From Nepenthes gracilis (lineage: Eukaryota > Streptophyta > Magnoliopsida > Caryophyllales > Nepenthaceae), in assembly GCA_033239525.1 (NCBI GenBank), contig BSYO01000036.1:3308126-3372125 (forward strand): DNA of 64,000 nt, read 5' to 3'. Position 1 is the stretch's first letter. Each line of letters begins with the position of its first letter. The notes below the pieces were generated by a model. That model was not told where the DNA came from and made no database searches. It saw nothing but the letters and a program-made list of their open reading frames with translations. The position numbers and the translations under genes are program-made. Of the stretch, positions 11,998-21,509 are shown piece by piece.

Positions 11998-12103
11998 TGG
12001 AATCAATGATGTTTGATGTCCTTTTCCAAATTCTTTGTAGGAAAACATGCCTTATTTTCGACTTAGGACAGCAAAGGAGATTCTCAGGCTAAGAGCTGAC
12101 TGA
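2..12103 (+). CDS. ESD4: SUMO protease, ESD4/ULP1 type (C48 cysteine peptidase), 5'-truncated by the window
   Basis: Exons: 2-214, 324-403, 494-587, 919-1017, 6957-7049, 7142-7261, 8578-8681, 10863-10935, 12041-12103. All eight introns are GT-AG and the phases join without error, giving 312 residues and a TGA stop. Numbering from the first codon in the window, the Ulp1 catalytic set is His203 (VHWCLAVI), Asp220 (QYLDSLKG), Gln265 (LPLQENG) and Cys271 (SDCGVF). The C-terminus, PYFRLRTAKEILRLRAD, is typical of plant ESD4. This family matures SUMO precursors and removes SUMO from targets; Arabidopsis ESD4 acts at the nuclear envelope and affects flowering time. The regulatory N-terminus lies upstream of the window. 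Intron 4 is 5.9 kb and intron 7 is 2.2 kb, both enlarged by repeats. A close paralogue (ELS1/ULP1a type) is the main alternative name. No coding damage is seen. Confidence 0.95.
1340..1647 (-). repeat. AT-rich inverted-ended repeat, copy 1
   Basis: This copy reads in reverse and ends with AATATTTTCATCCAT, the complement of the family's usual start GATGAAAATATC. It is rich in GATATTGGTAT-like words and contains the family's internal phrase for 'GACCCTATCAGTTTATAAAT'. It has no coding capacity and lies in intron 4 of the SUMO protease gene. Confidence 0.6.
1999..2217 (+). repeat. AT-rich inverted-ended repeat, copy 2, left half (split by an LTR element)
   Basis: Begins CATAGATGAAAATATCAGTATTGG, shortened here to the key word GATGAAAATATC, and runs to the TCATG target site at 2213-2217. 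Its right half resumes at 6025 after the 3.8-kb LTR element. Compared with the uninterrupted copy at 7309, the two halves together make one unit. Confidence 0.6.
2218..2639 (-). repeat. 3' LTR of the ceramidase-carrying element
   Basis: Direct repeat of 5602-6024 with matching ends. It contains a GA-rich stretch (about 2330-2430 on the + strand) and a TATATATAGG box at about 2493. The element's long frame ends inside it at 2587-2589. Confidence 0.9.
2587..2922 (-). pseudogene. C-terminal tail of the 3.8-kb element's frame
   Basis: The same frame runs past the ceramidase match, through a TGA at 2917-2919, to a final stop at 2587-2589 inside the 3' LTR. It includes SLNLEDKIILMGTTMLRPF. LEDK-type words occur near the ends of some plant gypsy polyproteins, but the match is too short to rely on. 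Confidence 0.35.
2923..3747 (-). pseudogene. Captured, intronless fragment of a neutral ceramidase
   Basis: Minus-strand translation gives a chain of neutral ceramidase hallmarks in the right order: GSFNWFAPHGT, then NCGDVSPNVLGAFC (the family's active-site GDVSPN region), FNLSTC, RGPSHPGEFEGTRIIG, VKTCPTAMGFGFAAGTTDGP, GAFDFIQGDDRANPFWKLVR, SPKPILFDTG, and LPVQVLRIGQL before LNVPAGFTT. Neutral ceramidases cleave ceramide to sphingosine and a fatty acid and are about 780 residues long. This is about 270 residues from the middle, so it cannot be a complete enzyme. No introns are seen, as expected of a captured processed transcript. Compared with my memory of the family, short pieces are missing after RFMED, after RIIG (about 40 residues) and after FDTGG, always keeping frame. 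A TAA at 3064-3066 interrupts it. Confidence 0.88.
3748..4956 (-). pseudogene. Unrecognised middle segment of the 3.8-kb element
   Basis: About 400 codons continue in the same minus-strand frame as the gag-like part and the ceramidase part, broken only by TGA at 4648-4650, TAG at 4162-4164 and TAG at 3748-3750. I do not recognise the protein. It includes the pieces LGWWCIHATINSSSLEDHIG and WQLAFAAEHYLLHCWSCQYI, with several Cys and Trp residues. It may be more gag, a second captured gene piece, or lineage-specific sequence. Confidence 0.4.
4957..5616 (-). pseudogene. Gag-like coiled-coil segment of the 3.8-kb element
   Basis: On the minus strand the frame opens in the LTR and continues 220 codons from the ATG at 5616 to a TAG at 4957-4959. 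The first part is an acidic, heptad-like helix (EEIEERALDALEAALAELAN, then MKDLQRAIDRF) of the sort that begins many Ty3/gypsy gag proteins. A Ser/Pro/Thr-rich stretch follows (LPLPTTNSSSSSTSPS). No zinc knuckle is visible. Assignment as gag rests on position after the primer-binding site and on composition, not on a diagnostic motif. Confidence 0.45.
5602..6024 (-). repeat. 5' LTR of the ceramidase-carrying element
   Basis: Direct repeat of 2218-2639. On the minus strand the long frame is already open inside this LTR. An ATG at 5614-5616 lies 15 bases before the LTR/internal boundary. Confidence 0.9.
6025..6108 (+). repeat. AT-rich inverted-ended repeat, copy 2, right half
   Basis: Begins with the second copy of the TCATG target duplication and continues with the family's end sequence (TTTGAGGCTTGATACTGATA, then ATATTTACATC). 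It completes the unit interrupted at 2217. Confidence 0.55.
6109..6956. other. Remainder of intron 4 of the SUMO protease gene
   Basis: AT-rich intron sequence ending in TTTGCAG before exon 5. I see no gene or clear repeat in it. Confidence 0.6.
7069..7099. repeat. (ATT)n microsatellite in intron 5
   Basis: Ten uninterrupted ATT units between the donor at 7050 and the acceptor ending at 7141, in an intron of only 92 bases. Confidence 0.9.
7309..7583 (+). repeat. AT-rich inverted-ended repeat, copy 3
   Basis: Starts ATGAATGAAAATATC followed by ATCAGTATTGGTATCGG and ends near CAATATTTTTATC. This is the least disturbed forward copy and was the reference for recognising the others. It lies in intron 6. 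Confidence 0.6.
7622..7830 (+). repeat. AT-rich repeat, copy 4 (tandem copy of the right part of copy 3)
   Basis: Repeats the right two thirds of copy 3 together with the flank after it (TATGCTTCTCTCCCAATATG versus TATGCTTCTCTCCCAGTATG). A segment of about 200 bases was therefore duplicated after the repeat inserted. Confidence 0.55.
7932..8440. repeat. Possible truncated hAT-type short element
   Basis: Starts TAGGGGTGTTCATGGTAC, like the TAGGGGTGTNCA ends of many plant hAT elements, and has AAACC/GGTTT-rich arms. A matching right end was not found, so this is tentative. Confidence 0.25.
8790..9045 (-). repeat. AT-rich inverted-ended repeat, copy 5
   Basis: Reverse copy in intron 7. It has the internal words CCTCTATATCGCCAATATAT, GGCCACGACTAATTCCAATA and the end GATATTTTTATCC. 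Confidence 0.55.
9355..9600. repeat. AT-rich repeat fragments, copy 6 (degenerate)
   Basis: Scattered family words (GATATTGGTTAATATTCAAA, ACTGATATTTTCATAC) in intron 7. Ends cannot be placed. Confidence 0.35.
9830..10083 (-). repeat. AT-rich inverted-ended repeat, copy 7
   Basis: Reverse copy in intron 7, containing GGGCCTCTATTGCAGATATT and CATGACTCTATCAGTTTACG, and ending GGCGATATCTGCATCCAT. Confidence 0.55.
11034..11293 (+). repeat. AT-rich inverted-ended repeat, copy 8
   Basis: Forward copy in intron 8. It starts GTGGATAAAAATTTCGGTAT, has ATATATCAAAGGAAAAAA internally and ends GATATTTCTTCCAT. Confidence 0.55.
11895..11997. repeat. Compound TA/CA microsatellite in intron 8
   Basis: About 100 bases of TATA, CATA and CACA runs, just upstream of the last exon of the SUMO protease gene. 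Confidence 0.9.
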
Positions 12104-12200
12104 CACGACTGGCTCTTCACAATGTGCAAGTATTCATCAGGGGCTACATTTTTCACAGAGAAGGAACCTTATATCTTTCATTCTCAGCGGTCTATTTAAG

Positions 12201-12206
12201 AATAAA
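12201..12206 (+). terminator. Possible poly(A) signal of the SUMO protease gene
   Basis: An AATAAA hexamer lies about 100 bases after the TGA stop, in AT-rich sequence, at a plausible distance for a plant near-upstream element. Plant signals are loose, so this is only a candidate. Confidence 0.35.
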
Positions 12207-12889
12207 TGATCATAATGTAATTATTTTTTAGAAATTTAAAACCATTTTGAATCAAATATTCTAAAATAAATAAATCACACTGTCAAATTTCAGATTAACA
12301 GCTGAGATTGAGACATGTGGCGGGTGCTTTTGCATGATAGACGCAGCCTGAGCTTCGATATGTAATCGACCGTGACATCCCAAAATGGTTGCGAGCAAGG
12401 ATTCTTTAATGGTTGACAAATGAATTGTTCTTTCCATACAAATCACGAGGATTGATCGACTTTGAAGAATTGCGATATGAATTGTGTTTTGATTCTCTTT
12501 ATTTCGCACTAATTTGTCGGAAGCGATGAATTATGGCTGTGATGACATTTCATTGTTCTTAATGAAAAGATATGTTTCGTTTTGTTGTATATACAATTGG
12601 TCTACTATAATTTATGGATGTCAATCGATCTAAGTATTATATATAAAGAGTGATTGCTATAGATATTAGAATTATAGGATGATAAATAGATATTAAAAGA
12701 AAGGATAGAGAACGATGATACTTAAAAATGTTTAAAAGTTATATTTATAGAAAATAAGATATAAGAATGATGTTTTAAAGTAGCCTATAATGTGAGTTAT
12801 TTGATTGTAAAATAATTTAAATTTATTTTTTATATTTGTATAATATTGTATTAAATTAAACATAATGTTAAAAGTAGATTTATATATTT
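12207..12889. other. Spacer after the SUMO protease gene
   Basis: AT-rich sequence with no supported gene, ending at the insertion site of the first large LTR element. The reading frame at 12261-12509 (minus) has no recognisable protein features. Confidence 0.6.
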
Positions 12890-12894
12890 AATTA

Positions 12895-13684
12895 TGTTCA
12901 ATCCTACTCAAAGATGGGTCAAGAGCAATGAGGCCCAGTCGAACAGCAAGGCCTAAAACCCCTCCGTGAAGTCCAGCAGGTCCAAGCGTACAACCCATGC
13001 GATATCTTAGAACAAAAGCAATTCAGCGCGTCGCTATAACTTGCTAAGGCAGCCAATCCTTGCGTGAGCAACAAACCAAGTGTGGTCAACACCCGACGGT
13101 GGTCTCCGTGCTACCGCAATGCGACAACTGACACCACTAACTACCGTTAGTAGTTAGCGGCCAACGAATCTCGACTCACCGCATGTCGGAGGTTTCGATG
13201 CCTAAGGTTCTCCACCATGGAACCTATAAATATCATTTCCATCAACAAGAAAATGATTCGATTCCAAATCGAAACTCTTGATCCCCTTAATTGAATTCTT
13301 GATCCCAGAAGGAATCTAAGGACACTGACCCAAAAAGCATCTATCAAGCAACCTTAGTTAGCTACTCCCTGAAGTGCAATCCACGAAGCCTAGCATCCCA
13401 TTACTGTTCAACGAATCCTGCATTCTTGCATCTTTACATTCCCCACCACATCTTTACATTCACTCCTGCATCTTTCTGTTTATTACGGAAGATACCTGAC
13501 CTAAGCGTCAGAGTATTTTTAGTGAGAGAATATCTCGCCGACCTCTGACCTCTTATTTATAATTTGTGTTGTGTATGTTTTAAATTATCAGCGACGGAGA
13601 TTAGATCCAATCCAGATCAACCCGCAGGAGAAGATTGGAAGGCTCCTTAATATGTACAACAATCAGAGAACCCGGAATGTAATA
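12895..13684 (+). repeat. 5' LTR of element 1
   Basis: Starts TGTTCAATCCTACTC and ends GTAATA (altered from CAACA). It is about 113 bases shorter than its partner, mainly because it lacks the 3' LTR sequence at about 24335-24430. A CTATAAATATCA box is at about 13224. Confidence 0.9.
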
Positions 13685-13755
13685 TTGACACCGTCCGTGG
13701 GAACACAACAAAAAGTCTAACGTCTCACATCAACATTCGCCCTCTTACACAAAAT

Positions 13756-15115
13756 ATGGCCAACACTAGAGCGTAAACAAGCGCGCCACAAAGAGAAACA
13801 GTAAACAGCAGCGGCGACCCTTCAGTGGGTATTGTGCCGACGAACACCTAGAGCCGAACATGCATAAGCTTGCCACCGTCGTAGGCGACATGAAGCAAAT
13901 GCTTCAAGCGTTGTGCACTCAGACAGGAACACAGTGGATGGGAGCTCCTCCCCTGGTGCCCCAGGAGTCAACCTCCAGACGAAAGAGGCGCGGAGAGAGG
14001 GCCCCCAGAGCAAGGACGAATCGACCTAACGATGCCGAAACCCAGGTGACCTCAGGCAGCAGGGCCCAACCGATTGCTAAGAGCCTCCCTAATTGGGACG
14101 AACCGGCGAAAAGCCCAGAAAGGCAAAATTCCTCCAACTCCCACAACAACAGGAGGCTCACCACTGGATGGGAGGGTTCGTGTAGTACGCGGCCACCCCG
14201 TACGTGCAACTGTCGTGTCTACCGCGACCTGCAGGACAACTCGGAACTCCACGATTTCATCAATGCGAAGAGGAACGGGTCCACCAACCTCACCCCCCTG
14301 AATAGAGGAAAAGGTGGAGAAGATATGGAACCACCTGTTTAAGGGAGAGTCCATTCGATCCACGCTCGACCTGCGAAGGTCACCATTCGCTATGAGCATC
14401 CGGACTCAACCACTCCTCCTCAAGTTCAAGATGTCAACACTGGACAGGTACGACGGGAGTGCGAACCCGATGGACTGCCAAGACTGCTTTTGTACCCACC
14501 TGTCTCTCCACAGGACAAGTGAGGCCATCATGTGCCAGTGTTTTTCCTTACTCTCAAATGAGACGCTCTGCTCTGATTCCACGGCCTCCAGCCCAACTCC
14601 ATTCGATCCTTCGACGAGCTAACCAATTGCTTCTTAAGCCAGTTCGCCTTCAGCTGGAGAGAGGAGAAGCAGCCCTGGCACCTTATCTGCCTCCGCCAGA
14701 GGCAAGAGGAGAGTCCGAAGTAGTTCTTGACCCGCTTCATCACCGAACCTCGACGGATTTCCCAACTCTCAAACGAGATGAAGCTCAGCGCCTTTGTCGC
14801 TACGTTAGCCGTGGGGGAATTCTTCAAGCACCTGGCGCACCAATGCTCCCAATCCTTTCGAGAAGTTGAGGCCATCGCTCAGGCCTACATCTCAGCCGAG
14901 GAAGCCAATGAGGCAAAGCATCCCAAACAGGTGGACGGCCCGCCGGAGAGGCCAATTGTTGGAAGGAAAAGAAGCGGAGATAGAGGCCGCATTCAGGAGC
15001 GCCGTAAGCAACCGCGGCCTGAACCGAGCACCAGGAGGGAATACAAGCCAGTGATCTCGACTCCCCTGAACAACACCAGCTTGAACATTCTAATATAGAT
15101 CAGGGATGAAAAGTT
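13756..15115 (+). pseudogene. Gag of element 1 (broken)
   Basis: Begins ATG GCC AAC ACT AGA (MANTRA, then a stop), the usual Tat gag opening. Recognisable parts include HKLATVVGDMKQMLQALC, LQDNSELHDFINAKR, LLLKFKMSTLDRYDGSANPM (the conserved PxKFKxPxxxxYDGxxDP block) and EVEAIAQAYISAEEANEAK. Stops and at least two frameshifts separate the pieces. The zinc-knuckle end resembles DQTKYYHFHRSLVHTTEDCR at about 15157-15216, where Cys residues are partly lost. Confidence 0.8.
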
Positions 15116-15425
15116 CTTGAAGTGGCCTAAAGCACCAAAGAACCTAGAGGCAGGAGACCAAACGAAGTACTACCACTTTCATCGGTCTCTGGTGCACACT
15201 ACGGAAGACTGTCGGATCCTGCAGAAGGAGATAGAAGACCTGATCTACCGCAAACACCTCACACGGTTCCTGAAGGGCTTGGGGCAGTCCCCTGAGACTT
15301 CCGAAGGTGAAGCAAGCAAGCCGCCAAGGAACTGTACCGTCACCAGTGTGATCCTCATGATTTCAAGTGGGCCGACCAAGAACAGTGGGTAGGGATGACT
15401 CGAGCGTGCTTCCAGCAGCAAGAGA

Positions 15426-15875
15426 GTGAGAGTAGAGGCTAGAAATGATGTCATTAGTTTTAGTAGCGACGATATGACGCAAGTAATTTTCCTTCATTCC
15501 GACCCTCTTGTTGTATCAGCCATCGTTTCAGGTTATACGGTTGACTACCAATTGAAACGAGTTTTTGTTAATAATAGAAACTCTAGAAATTTGCTATATC
15601 TCGATACATTTTTTAAGCTTGGATTGAAAAAGAGCCAGATGAAAATAGCCGAAGGGCCTCTATACGACTTGGACAACGAGCCCGTACCTGTGCAGGGGGA
15701 GATCCAACTGGAAGTCGTGATGAGAACTTACCCGCATATTGCTATGCGAGAATTGACGTTCCTGGTCGTTGACTTTCCGTCCGTCTATAACGCCATCCCA
15801 GGCAGACCATTCCTCACGACCTTCAGGGTTGTAACATCGATCCCTCATCTAAAGATAAAGTTTTCAACTCCGTAA
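15426..15875 (+). pseudogene. Retroviral-type aspartic protease region of element 1
   Basis: The frame contains DPLVVSAIVSGYTVDYQLKR, VFVNNRNSRNLLYLDTFFKL and VVDFPSVYNAIPGRPFLTTF. These match the Tat protease region, where the second block normally reads V(L)IDNGSSADILY. The active-site Asp-Gly-Ser has become NNRNSRN, so the protease is dead. Confidence 0.8.
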
Positions 15876-15944
15876 GGAGTGGGGGAGGTGCTTGGCGATC
15901 AAATGATAGGACAGACATACTATCTGTCCTAATTCGCTCATGCA

Positions 15945-17200
15945 GTGCCAGATCGACTAGCCGGGGACTTGGATTTTCATGATGAATTTATACTACAGCA
16001 AGCCCAATCAGGTGAAACGATCGAGATGGTCCCTCTAGACCCCACCAAACCTGAGAAGTGCGTGCACATTGGCAACTCCCTGACCACAGCGATCCACAAC
16101 CAACTCGTAAACTTCCTCAGGAAGAACTCCGATGTATTTGCATGGGTTCTAGCCGACATGCTCAGGATACCGGCCGGAGTAATAGTCTACAAATTGAGTC
16201 TTGATCTCGGTCACAAACCCGTCAGGCAGAAGTATAAGAACCACTCCATCGAGAAACTGATAGCCGTAAGAGAGGAGGTGATGTTTCAATGGATGGACAA
16301 ATGCGAGGGCGTTTCATGAACTAAAAACATACCTCGGCAGTCCGCCCCTTATGTGCTCTTCAGACAGCGAGGATCTATATCTCTATCTGGCGGTGTCGGA
16401 CACAGCTTTGAGTTCGGTCCTCATCAGGAAACATGAAGGCGCGCAACAACCCTGGACGACGTAAGGTGCTGACGGACGTGAAGTCTCGCTACTCCCGTGC
16501 TGAGAGAATTGTCTTGGCCCTCATTTACTCCACGCGGAAGTTGAGGCCCTACTTCTAAGCACACCGGATCGTCATGCTAACTGATCAACCTCTGAAAGCG
16601 ATCTTGTAGAAGCCCAAGACGTTTGAACGTCTGGTCAAATTGGCCATAGAGTTAGGTATGTTCAACATAGGATTTTACCTCGGCAGGTGCTCAAAGGTGA
16701 GGCCTTAGCGAACTTCGTCATCTAGGCGGCAACCCTAACCCTAGGCGCCAAGGACCATCTTGAAAGCTTGGGACGAGTCGAAGCTCCTGCGTGGATCTTG
16801 AATATTGACGGATCATCCATGCAGACAGGCAACGGAGCCGAAGTTGTGCTCAGAACTTCTGACGGACCGGAGATTAAATACTCCATCTCACTTTCCTTCC
16901 CAGCCACCAACAACATGGGGGAATACGAAACCCTTCTTGCGAGGCTCCGGCTTGCTAGGGAATACTCTGCGAAGGCAGTAGTCGTGTGCAACGACTCAGA
17001 GCTAGTGATCAACCAAATCTAAGGAACCTTCGAAGCGTCAAACCCGTAACTCGCTAAATACCTAGCAAAGGCGAGGGACGAGATCCGAACGTTCGAGAAT
17101 TTTGAAATAGAACATGTCCCGAGAGCAGAGAACTGGAATGTCAACCAGTTGGCCAGGGACATAGCAACGAAATCCTTGGAGCAGTACGCCAGGAGCATGC
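15945..17200 (+). pseudogene. Reverse transcriptase remnant plus RNase H of element 1
   Basis: The N-terminal part of the reverse transcriptase is present (FLRKNSDVFAWVLADMLRIP, then LGHKPVRQKYKN up to VREEV at about 16279). It then jumps directly to FQWMDKCEGVFHELKTYLGS, which normally lies about 240 residues further on. The catalytic core with its YxDD box is missing. The connection domain (LYLYLAVSDTALSSVLIRKH), the gypsy-type RNase H (AWILNIDGSSMQTGNGAEVV, NNMGEYETLLARLRLA, VVVCNDSELVINQI) and VPRAENWNVNQLARDIATKS follow, with stops and frameshifts. Confidence 0.82.
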
Positions 17201-18510
17201 AGGAAATTCTTACCGCCCCAAGCGTCGACGGCCCCAATCAGAAAGTACTGCAAGTAAACGAAGGCGACAACTGGATGACCTTATACTACAAATACCCCAT
17301 AGAAGGAACACTATCGACGAATGCTGAATAGGCCAAGCGGATAAGGAAGACAGTTGGCTGGTACACAATCGTCGATGGTAGGTTGTACCAGTGAGGGTAT
17401 TCAACTCCCTACCTGAAATGTCTAACTCCAGAAGAAGCTGAATACGCACTGTATGAGGTCCACCTCAGCATGTGCGACTCGCACATCAGAGAAAAAAATC
17501 TCGCATTCAAGATCATATGACAAGATCTATTCTAACCTACAATGAAGCGAGACGCCATGGAATTTGTTAGGAAGTATGAAGGCTGCCAGGTTCATGGGAC
17601 CTTAACCCATCGGCCGCATTCGGAGCTACACAGCCTACAATCCCCATGGCTGTTCGTGCAATGGGGGCTCAATATCCTTGGGCCAATGCCCTTGGTCTTC
17701 GGACAGAGAAAGTTCCTTATCATCGACATTGACTACTTTACGAAGTGCGTCGAAGTGGCTCCCCGGACGCAGATAACTGAGCAAAACGCAATGGAGTTCG
17801 TCCAGCCAGAGCAACGTTTGCGGTTTAGGATTTTCGAGTTACAGTGACCGACAACAAAACTCAATTTATTGGCAGATGGTTCACCAAGTACTATGCATGC
17901 TTGTGCATTAGGCTTGTCCACACGTCTATGGCGTACCTTTAAGCTAACGGCTAGGTCGTGGTCACCAACCGGACACTGTTGGACGAACCAAAGACCAAAC
18001 TTGAGGACGCAGGGAGCTCATGGCTGACGAGTTACCCTTTGTGTTCTAGTCGTATTGCACGACCCTGGAGGGACCTATGAGGGAAACACCCTTCATCCTT
18101 TGCTACAGGGCCATGGCGGTGGTGCCCGTCAAAGTTGATCTCCCTAGCTTGCGAGTCAAATGCTTCGACCCCACCACCAACTCCGGGAGGCTCAAGGAAT
18201 GCCTAGACCCTTCTTCCAGAGGTCCGTGATGTGGCCCGCCTAAGGATGGTGGCCTACCAGCAGCACGTCGCTTGGTACTATAACAAACGGGTGAACGCTT
18301 GCCCGCTCGAAATTGGGGATCTGGTCCTCCAGAGCGTAGAGGCGGCGGGAAAGACCGCCAACAAGAACAAGCTCCCTCCAAGCTGAGAAGTTCTGTTCCT
18401 TGTCTTGACGATCCTCTAGAATGGAACGTACAAGCTACGCACCCAGGACGGCAAGCTGGTCCCTCGAACCTGGAACGCCTCCCACCTCAAGAAATACTAC
18501 CAATAATCCA
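17200..18510 (+). pseudogene. Integrase region of element 1 (broken)
   Basis: Recognisable blocks are LTPEEAEYALYEVHLSMCDS with HIREKN (zinc-binding start), MEFVRKYEGCQVHG, WLFVQWGLNILGPMPLVFGQ, KFLIIDIDYFTKCVEVAPRT (first catalytic Asp region), then a frameshifted stretch. YYNKRV, a frameshifted GDLVL-like block and LKKYYQ near 18505 close the polyprotein. Several stops and frameshifts make it non-functional. Confidence 0.82.
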
Positions 18511-18702
18511 GCCCCAAGGTCAGGTAAGGTGTGCATACATGATGAGGAGTGCTTGTACATGTACCGCAATTTCCATTAATAAAATTGTTGCTTTTATATC
18601 TTTATGTGACTGGTCATATGAATGCGTGCATGCTTGTTGTTCCAAGAATAAAGTGGCCTAGACTACCCCTAAATCAAGAGGACTTTCTCCCGCCTGTAAA
18701 CC

Positions 18703-18945
18703 GAAACCCTGGCTCCGTGCCGGGTGACCTCAAGCGGTCGCACTCGAATTTTGGCTCCGCACCGAAAGACCCTAAGCGGCCCCAAAACCCTTGCTTCGTG
18801 CCAGGCGACACTCAAGCGATTGCACCCAAACTTTGGCCCTATGCCGAATGTCCCTAAGCAATCCTAAAACCCTAGCTCCATGTCAAGCGATTCCCAAGCA
18901 ATCGCACCCGAGCTTTGACTTCATGCCGAATGGCCCATGTGCGGC
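18703..18945 (+). repeat. About 81-base tandem repeat, three copies, in element 1
   Basis: Units start near 18704, 18784 and 18866, each beginning AAACCCT(G/T/A)GCTCC or similar. Each holds two half-units with GACCTCAAGCGGTCGCAC- and ATGCCGAATGTCCCTAAGC-like words. It lies directly after the integrase end. Confidence 0.75.
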
Positions 18946-19507
18946 CGAGCGAAAAGCCTAGGTGCTCCAGAGGTCCCCAATACACGGCCATCAAAACCTT
19001 AGGGGACCTAAATGGTAGGCGTGCGGTGACCTTCTCAGTAGAAGAAGCACCCTCAGTCAACGGCGATCGATGGGCTAGGACCATGCACACGGGAGTGGCG
19101 ATGCCTTGAGCGGAGCCTAGTGTTGAAAACGGTACTGTGCGTGCAACGGCCTAAGACCCAGAGTCTGGCTACTATGACTTGAAAACCCAGCGGGCCCTTG
19201 TGTGGCTCCACCAGGCATGCGGTGACGTCCAACCCAACGGACCAAGCATCCCATTACGCGCGAGATGCGATGACATCCTCTACCAAAGGACATGTACAGT
19301 GCAAGAGGGCTTCGAATTCGAGCCTTAACAATGATAGTCGAACGACTTAGCCATCATAAGACAGATTACAATGCGCAAGAAGATGACATACACACAAAGG
19401 TACCTAAAGCCAAAGAGAGAATCGCATTTCATTAATCATACATGCCAAAGGCTAGAAGATCGCGATCAAACGACAATGAAAAAAACTATACAAGAGCTCC
19501 AACTACC

Positions 19508-21509
19508 CTAGGGGTCCGAAGGTCTGGCCTCTTCGGAGAAGTCAATCAGACGGGAACCCTCTAAAATCCCGTCATTCCTCGGGTCGAAGATCCCCACATG
19601 AGTGCCTAGGCACGCGACGGATACAACACGACGACACAAGCGAATGCTGTCCCAGAATCTGGCCTCCAACACCCGGGCCATCTCCTCCAAGGAAAGCCAA
19701 ACCCTGAGGTCTACCGAGGCATGGGAGGTCAGACCCTCCAATTTGGCGATTCGGCCCTTCGTGACCTGAAGCTCGCTCGTCAGCCACTCAACTTCCTGCC
19801 CTAGCGCCGCAGTCTCACCCTTCAGTCGCTCGACCTCCTGCCTTAGCGCCGCAGTCTCAACCTCCACATGCTGGGCCACCTCCCATTCAGTTTCTTCTCG
19901 GATCCGGCTGATGAGCTCGTCCAATTGGGAGAACACCGCGTAAAGGGAGTGCATCGCTTTCGAAACCTACAAGGGAATGATAGAGGAAAATGAGGGACCA
20001 GAAAACCTCAACATACCCGGCGACAAAAAGGTGCAACACTTAGAGAAATCATACCTGAATGATGGATGTGCCTGCGCTGCTGGAAGCAACTCCGGATGCA
20101 GGCACGATTGAGGGCCCTGACCTCCCGGTAGCCTCCTCCACAGGACTGGACAAATCTAGCGCCGCCAAGGGCAGAGAGACACTAGCAGACTCCGATTGTT
20201 GCACCGCCTCTGTTAGAACGGCCTCCTGAAACACCTCGGCAGCGGGAACATCGACGAATTGCTCAAACGCGCCAACTTCCTCAACGATGGCAGGACCCTA
20301 GGTGAGAGGCTCAAACGATGCCTTGGCTGATGCACTCGCAACCTTTGGAATCTCTATGGGCTCCAGCGCCTGCTCCAGGCGGTCCACCTCCACAATCCCT
20401 GCGAGCTCCGGCGCATCGATCGCCATTTTTCCAATGCTCACAGCAGCCGCTCCCTGTAGCTCAGGGTCAAAAAAAGAGCTCGATGGGGACTCCCCACCAA
20501 AAGGGAGCTAGACTAGGGGAACTCTGTGCTCTGCCAACGCAACAACGGGAATCAGGGAGCGTTCAGTCACCCCCTTGCGACTGTGACTCCGGCTCCTGCT
20601 CTGAGGCTGTAGTCCCGGTGTGCACAATCGACTCGGTCACGAGCCTCAACGATCTTCGAGTGGAGGCGCCCCCAACGACCCTCATCCTCTTCAGGACTGC
20701 CTCATCCTCCTCATCAGAAGAAGACCCAAGTGATAGTGGCGCGGCACTCACTCCAGGGGTCTCCTTCGAGGGTTCCCGAAGGGTGTGGCTCCGGCCTTCC
20801 TCTTCTCAACTGTGGCCGCAACCTTGCTACACATAGGCCCCTACTTGGCAACGGCAAAAGCATCGAAAGTTAGGTAAAACCCTTACTTCGGGAACGTTGC
20901 CATATTCTCCCGAATACGGTCAAGCAGTATCTTCTCCTCCTTCACCTCATCCGCCCTCACCTCCCCCCCAAAAGAAGTCACTCGATGGACCCCACTTGTT
21001 GGGGATCTCTCAATCCAGCGGTTCCCTCAAGAAGAAGCGATTCTTCCAATTCTTCATCGAATCGACGTTTGTCCCTGAAAGTGGAAGCTAACGTGAGGGG
21101 ACATCAAAACTGAATCTTCCGACTCCGTGAGGTGAAAGATCGCCTTCACTGAACTTGACCCAAATGGACTAGGATGGAGGCGGGTAAAGATGCACAAGGT
21201 GACCAAGCATCGAAGGACGATGAGGTGAAGCTGAGCAACAGGAACCCTCATTGTATCAATAATCCCATACAGATCAACCGACATAGGAAAGCAGAGCTCA
21301 CCTCTTAGATGATGCTCATAAATGGTGATGAAACACTGGGGCGCGTTCACCACCCTCCTACTCTGGCCAGGTAAAAAATAGGCCCATTCGCCAGGAATGC
21401 TGTAATCTACCATCAAGGCTGCACCAACACTCGCTTGTCAAGACGGTTGGATATCGCCAACTCCTTGGCGAATCACGCGAAAAAAAGGAGAGCTTTTCTT
21501 CTTAGCCAT
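19508..21509 (-). pseudogene. Antisense extra ORF of element 1, putative 'gypsy type transposon' domain (Transposase_28-like)
   Basis: Opposite to gag-pol, an ATG at 21509 starts MAKKKSSPFFSRDSP. The downstream frame (21416-21054) contains CFITIYEHHLRGELCFPMSV, then AQLHLIVLRCLVTLCIFTRL, the pattern of the plant domain labelled putative gypsy type transposon (PF04195). The far end (19954-19508) is a clear coiled coil, with repeats of TAALRQEVERLKGETAALGQ. Such extra ORFs between pol and the 3' LTR are known in Tat-lineage elements, in either orientation; their role is unknown. Stops and frameshifts break this copy. Confidence 0.7.

Noticed and set aside
11860..12092. Tyr/Ile-rich frames on both strands
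   Set aside because: Pure translation of the TA/CA microsatellite.
16733..16744. Telomere-like CCCTAACCCTAG
   Set aside because: Only two units, inside the RNase H linker of element 1; no interstitial telomere array.
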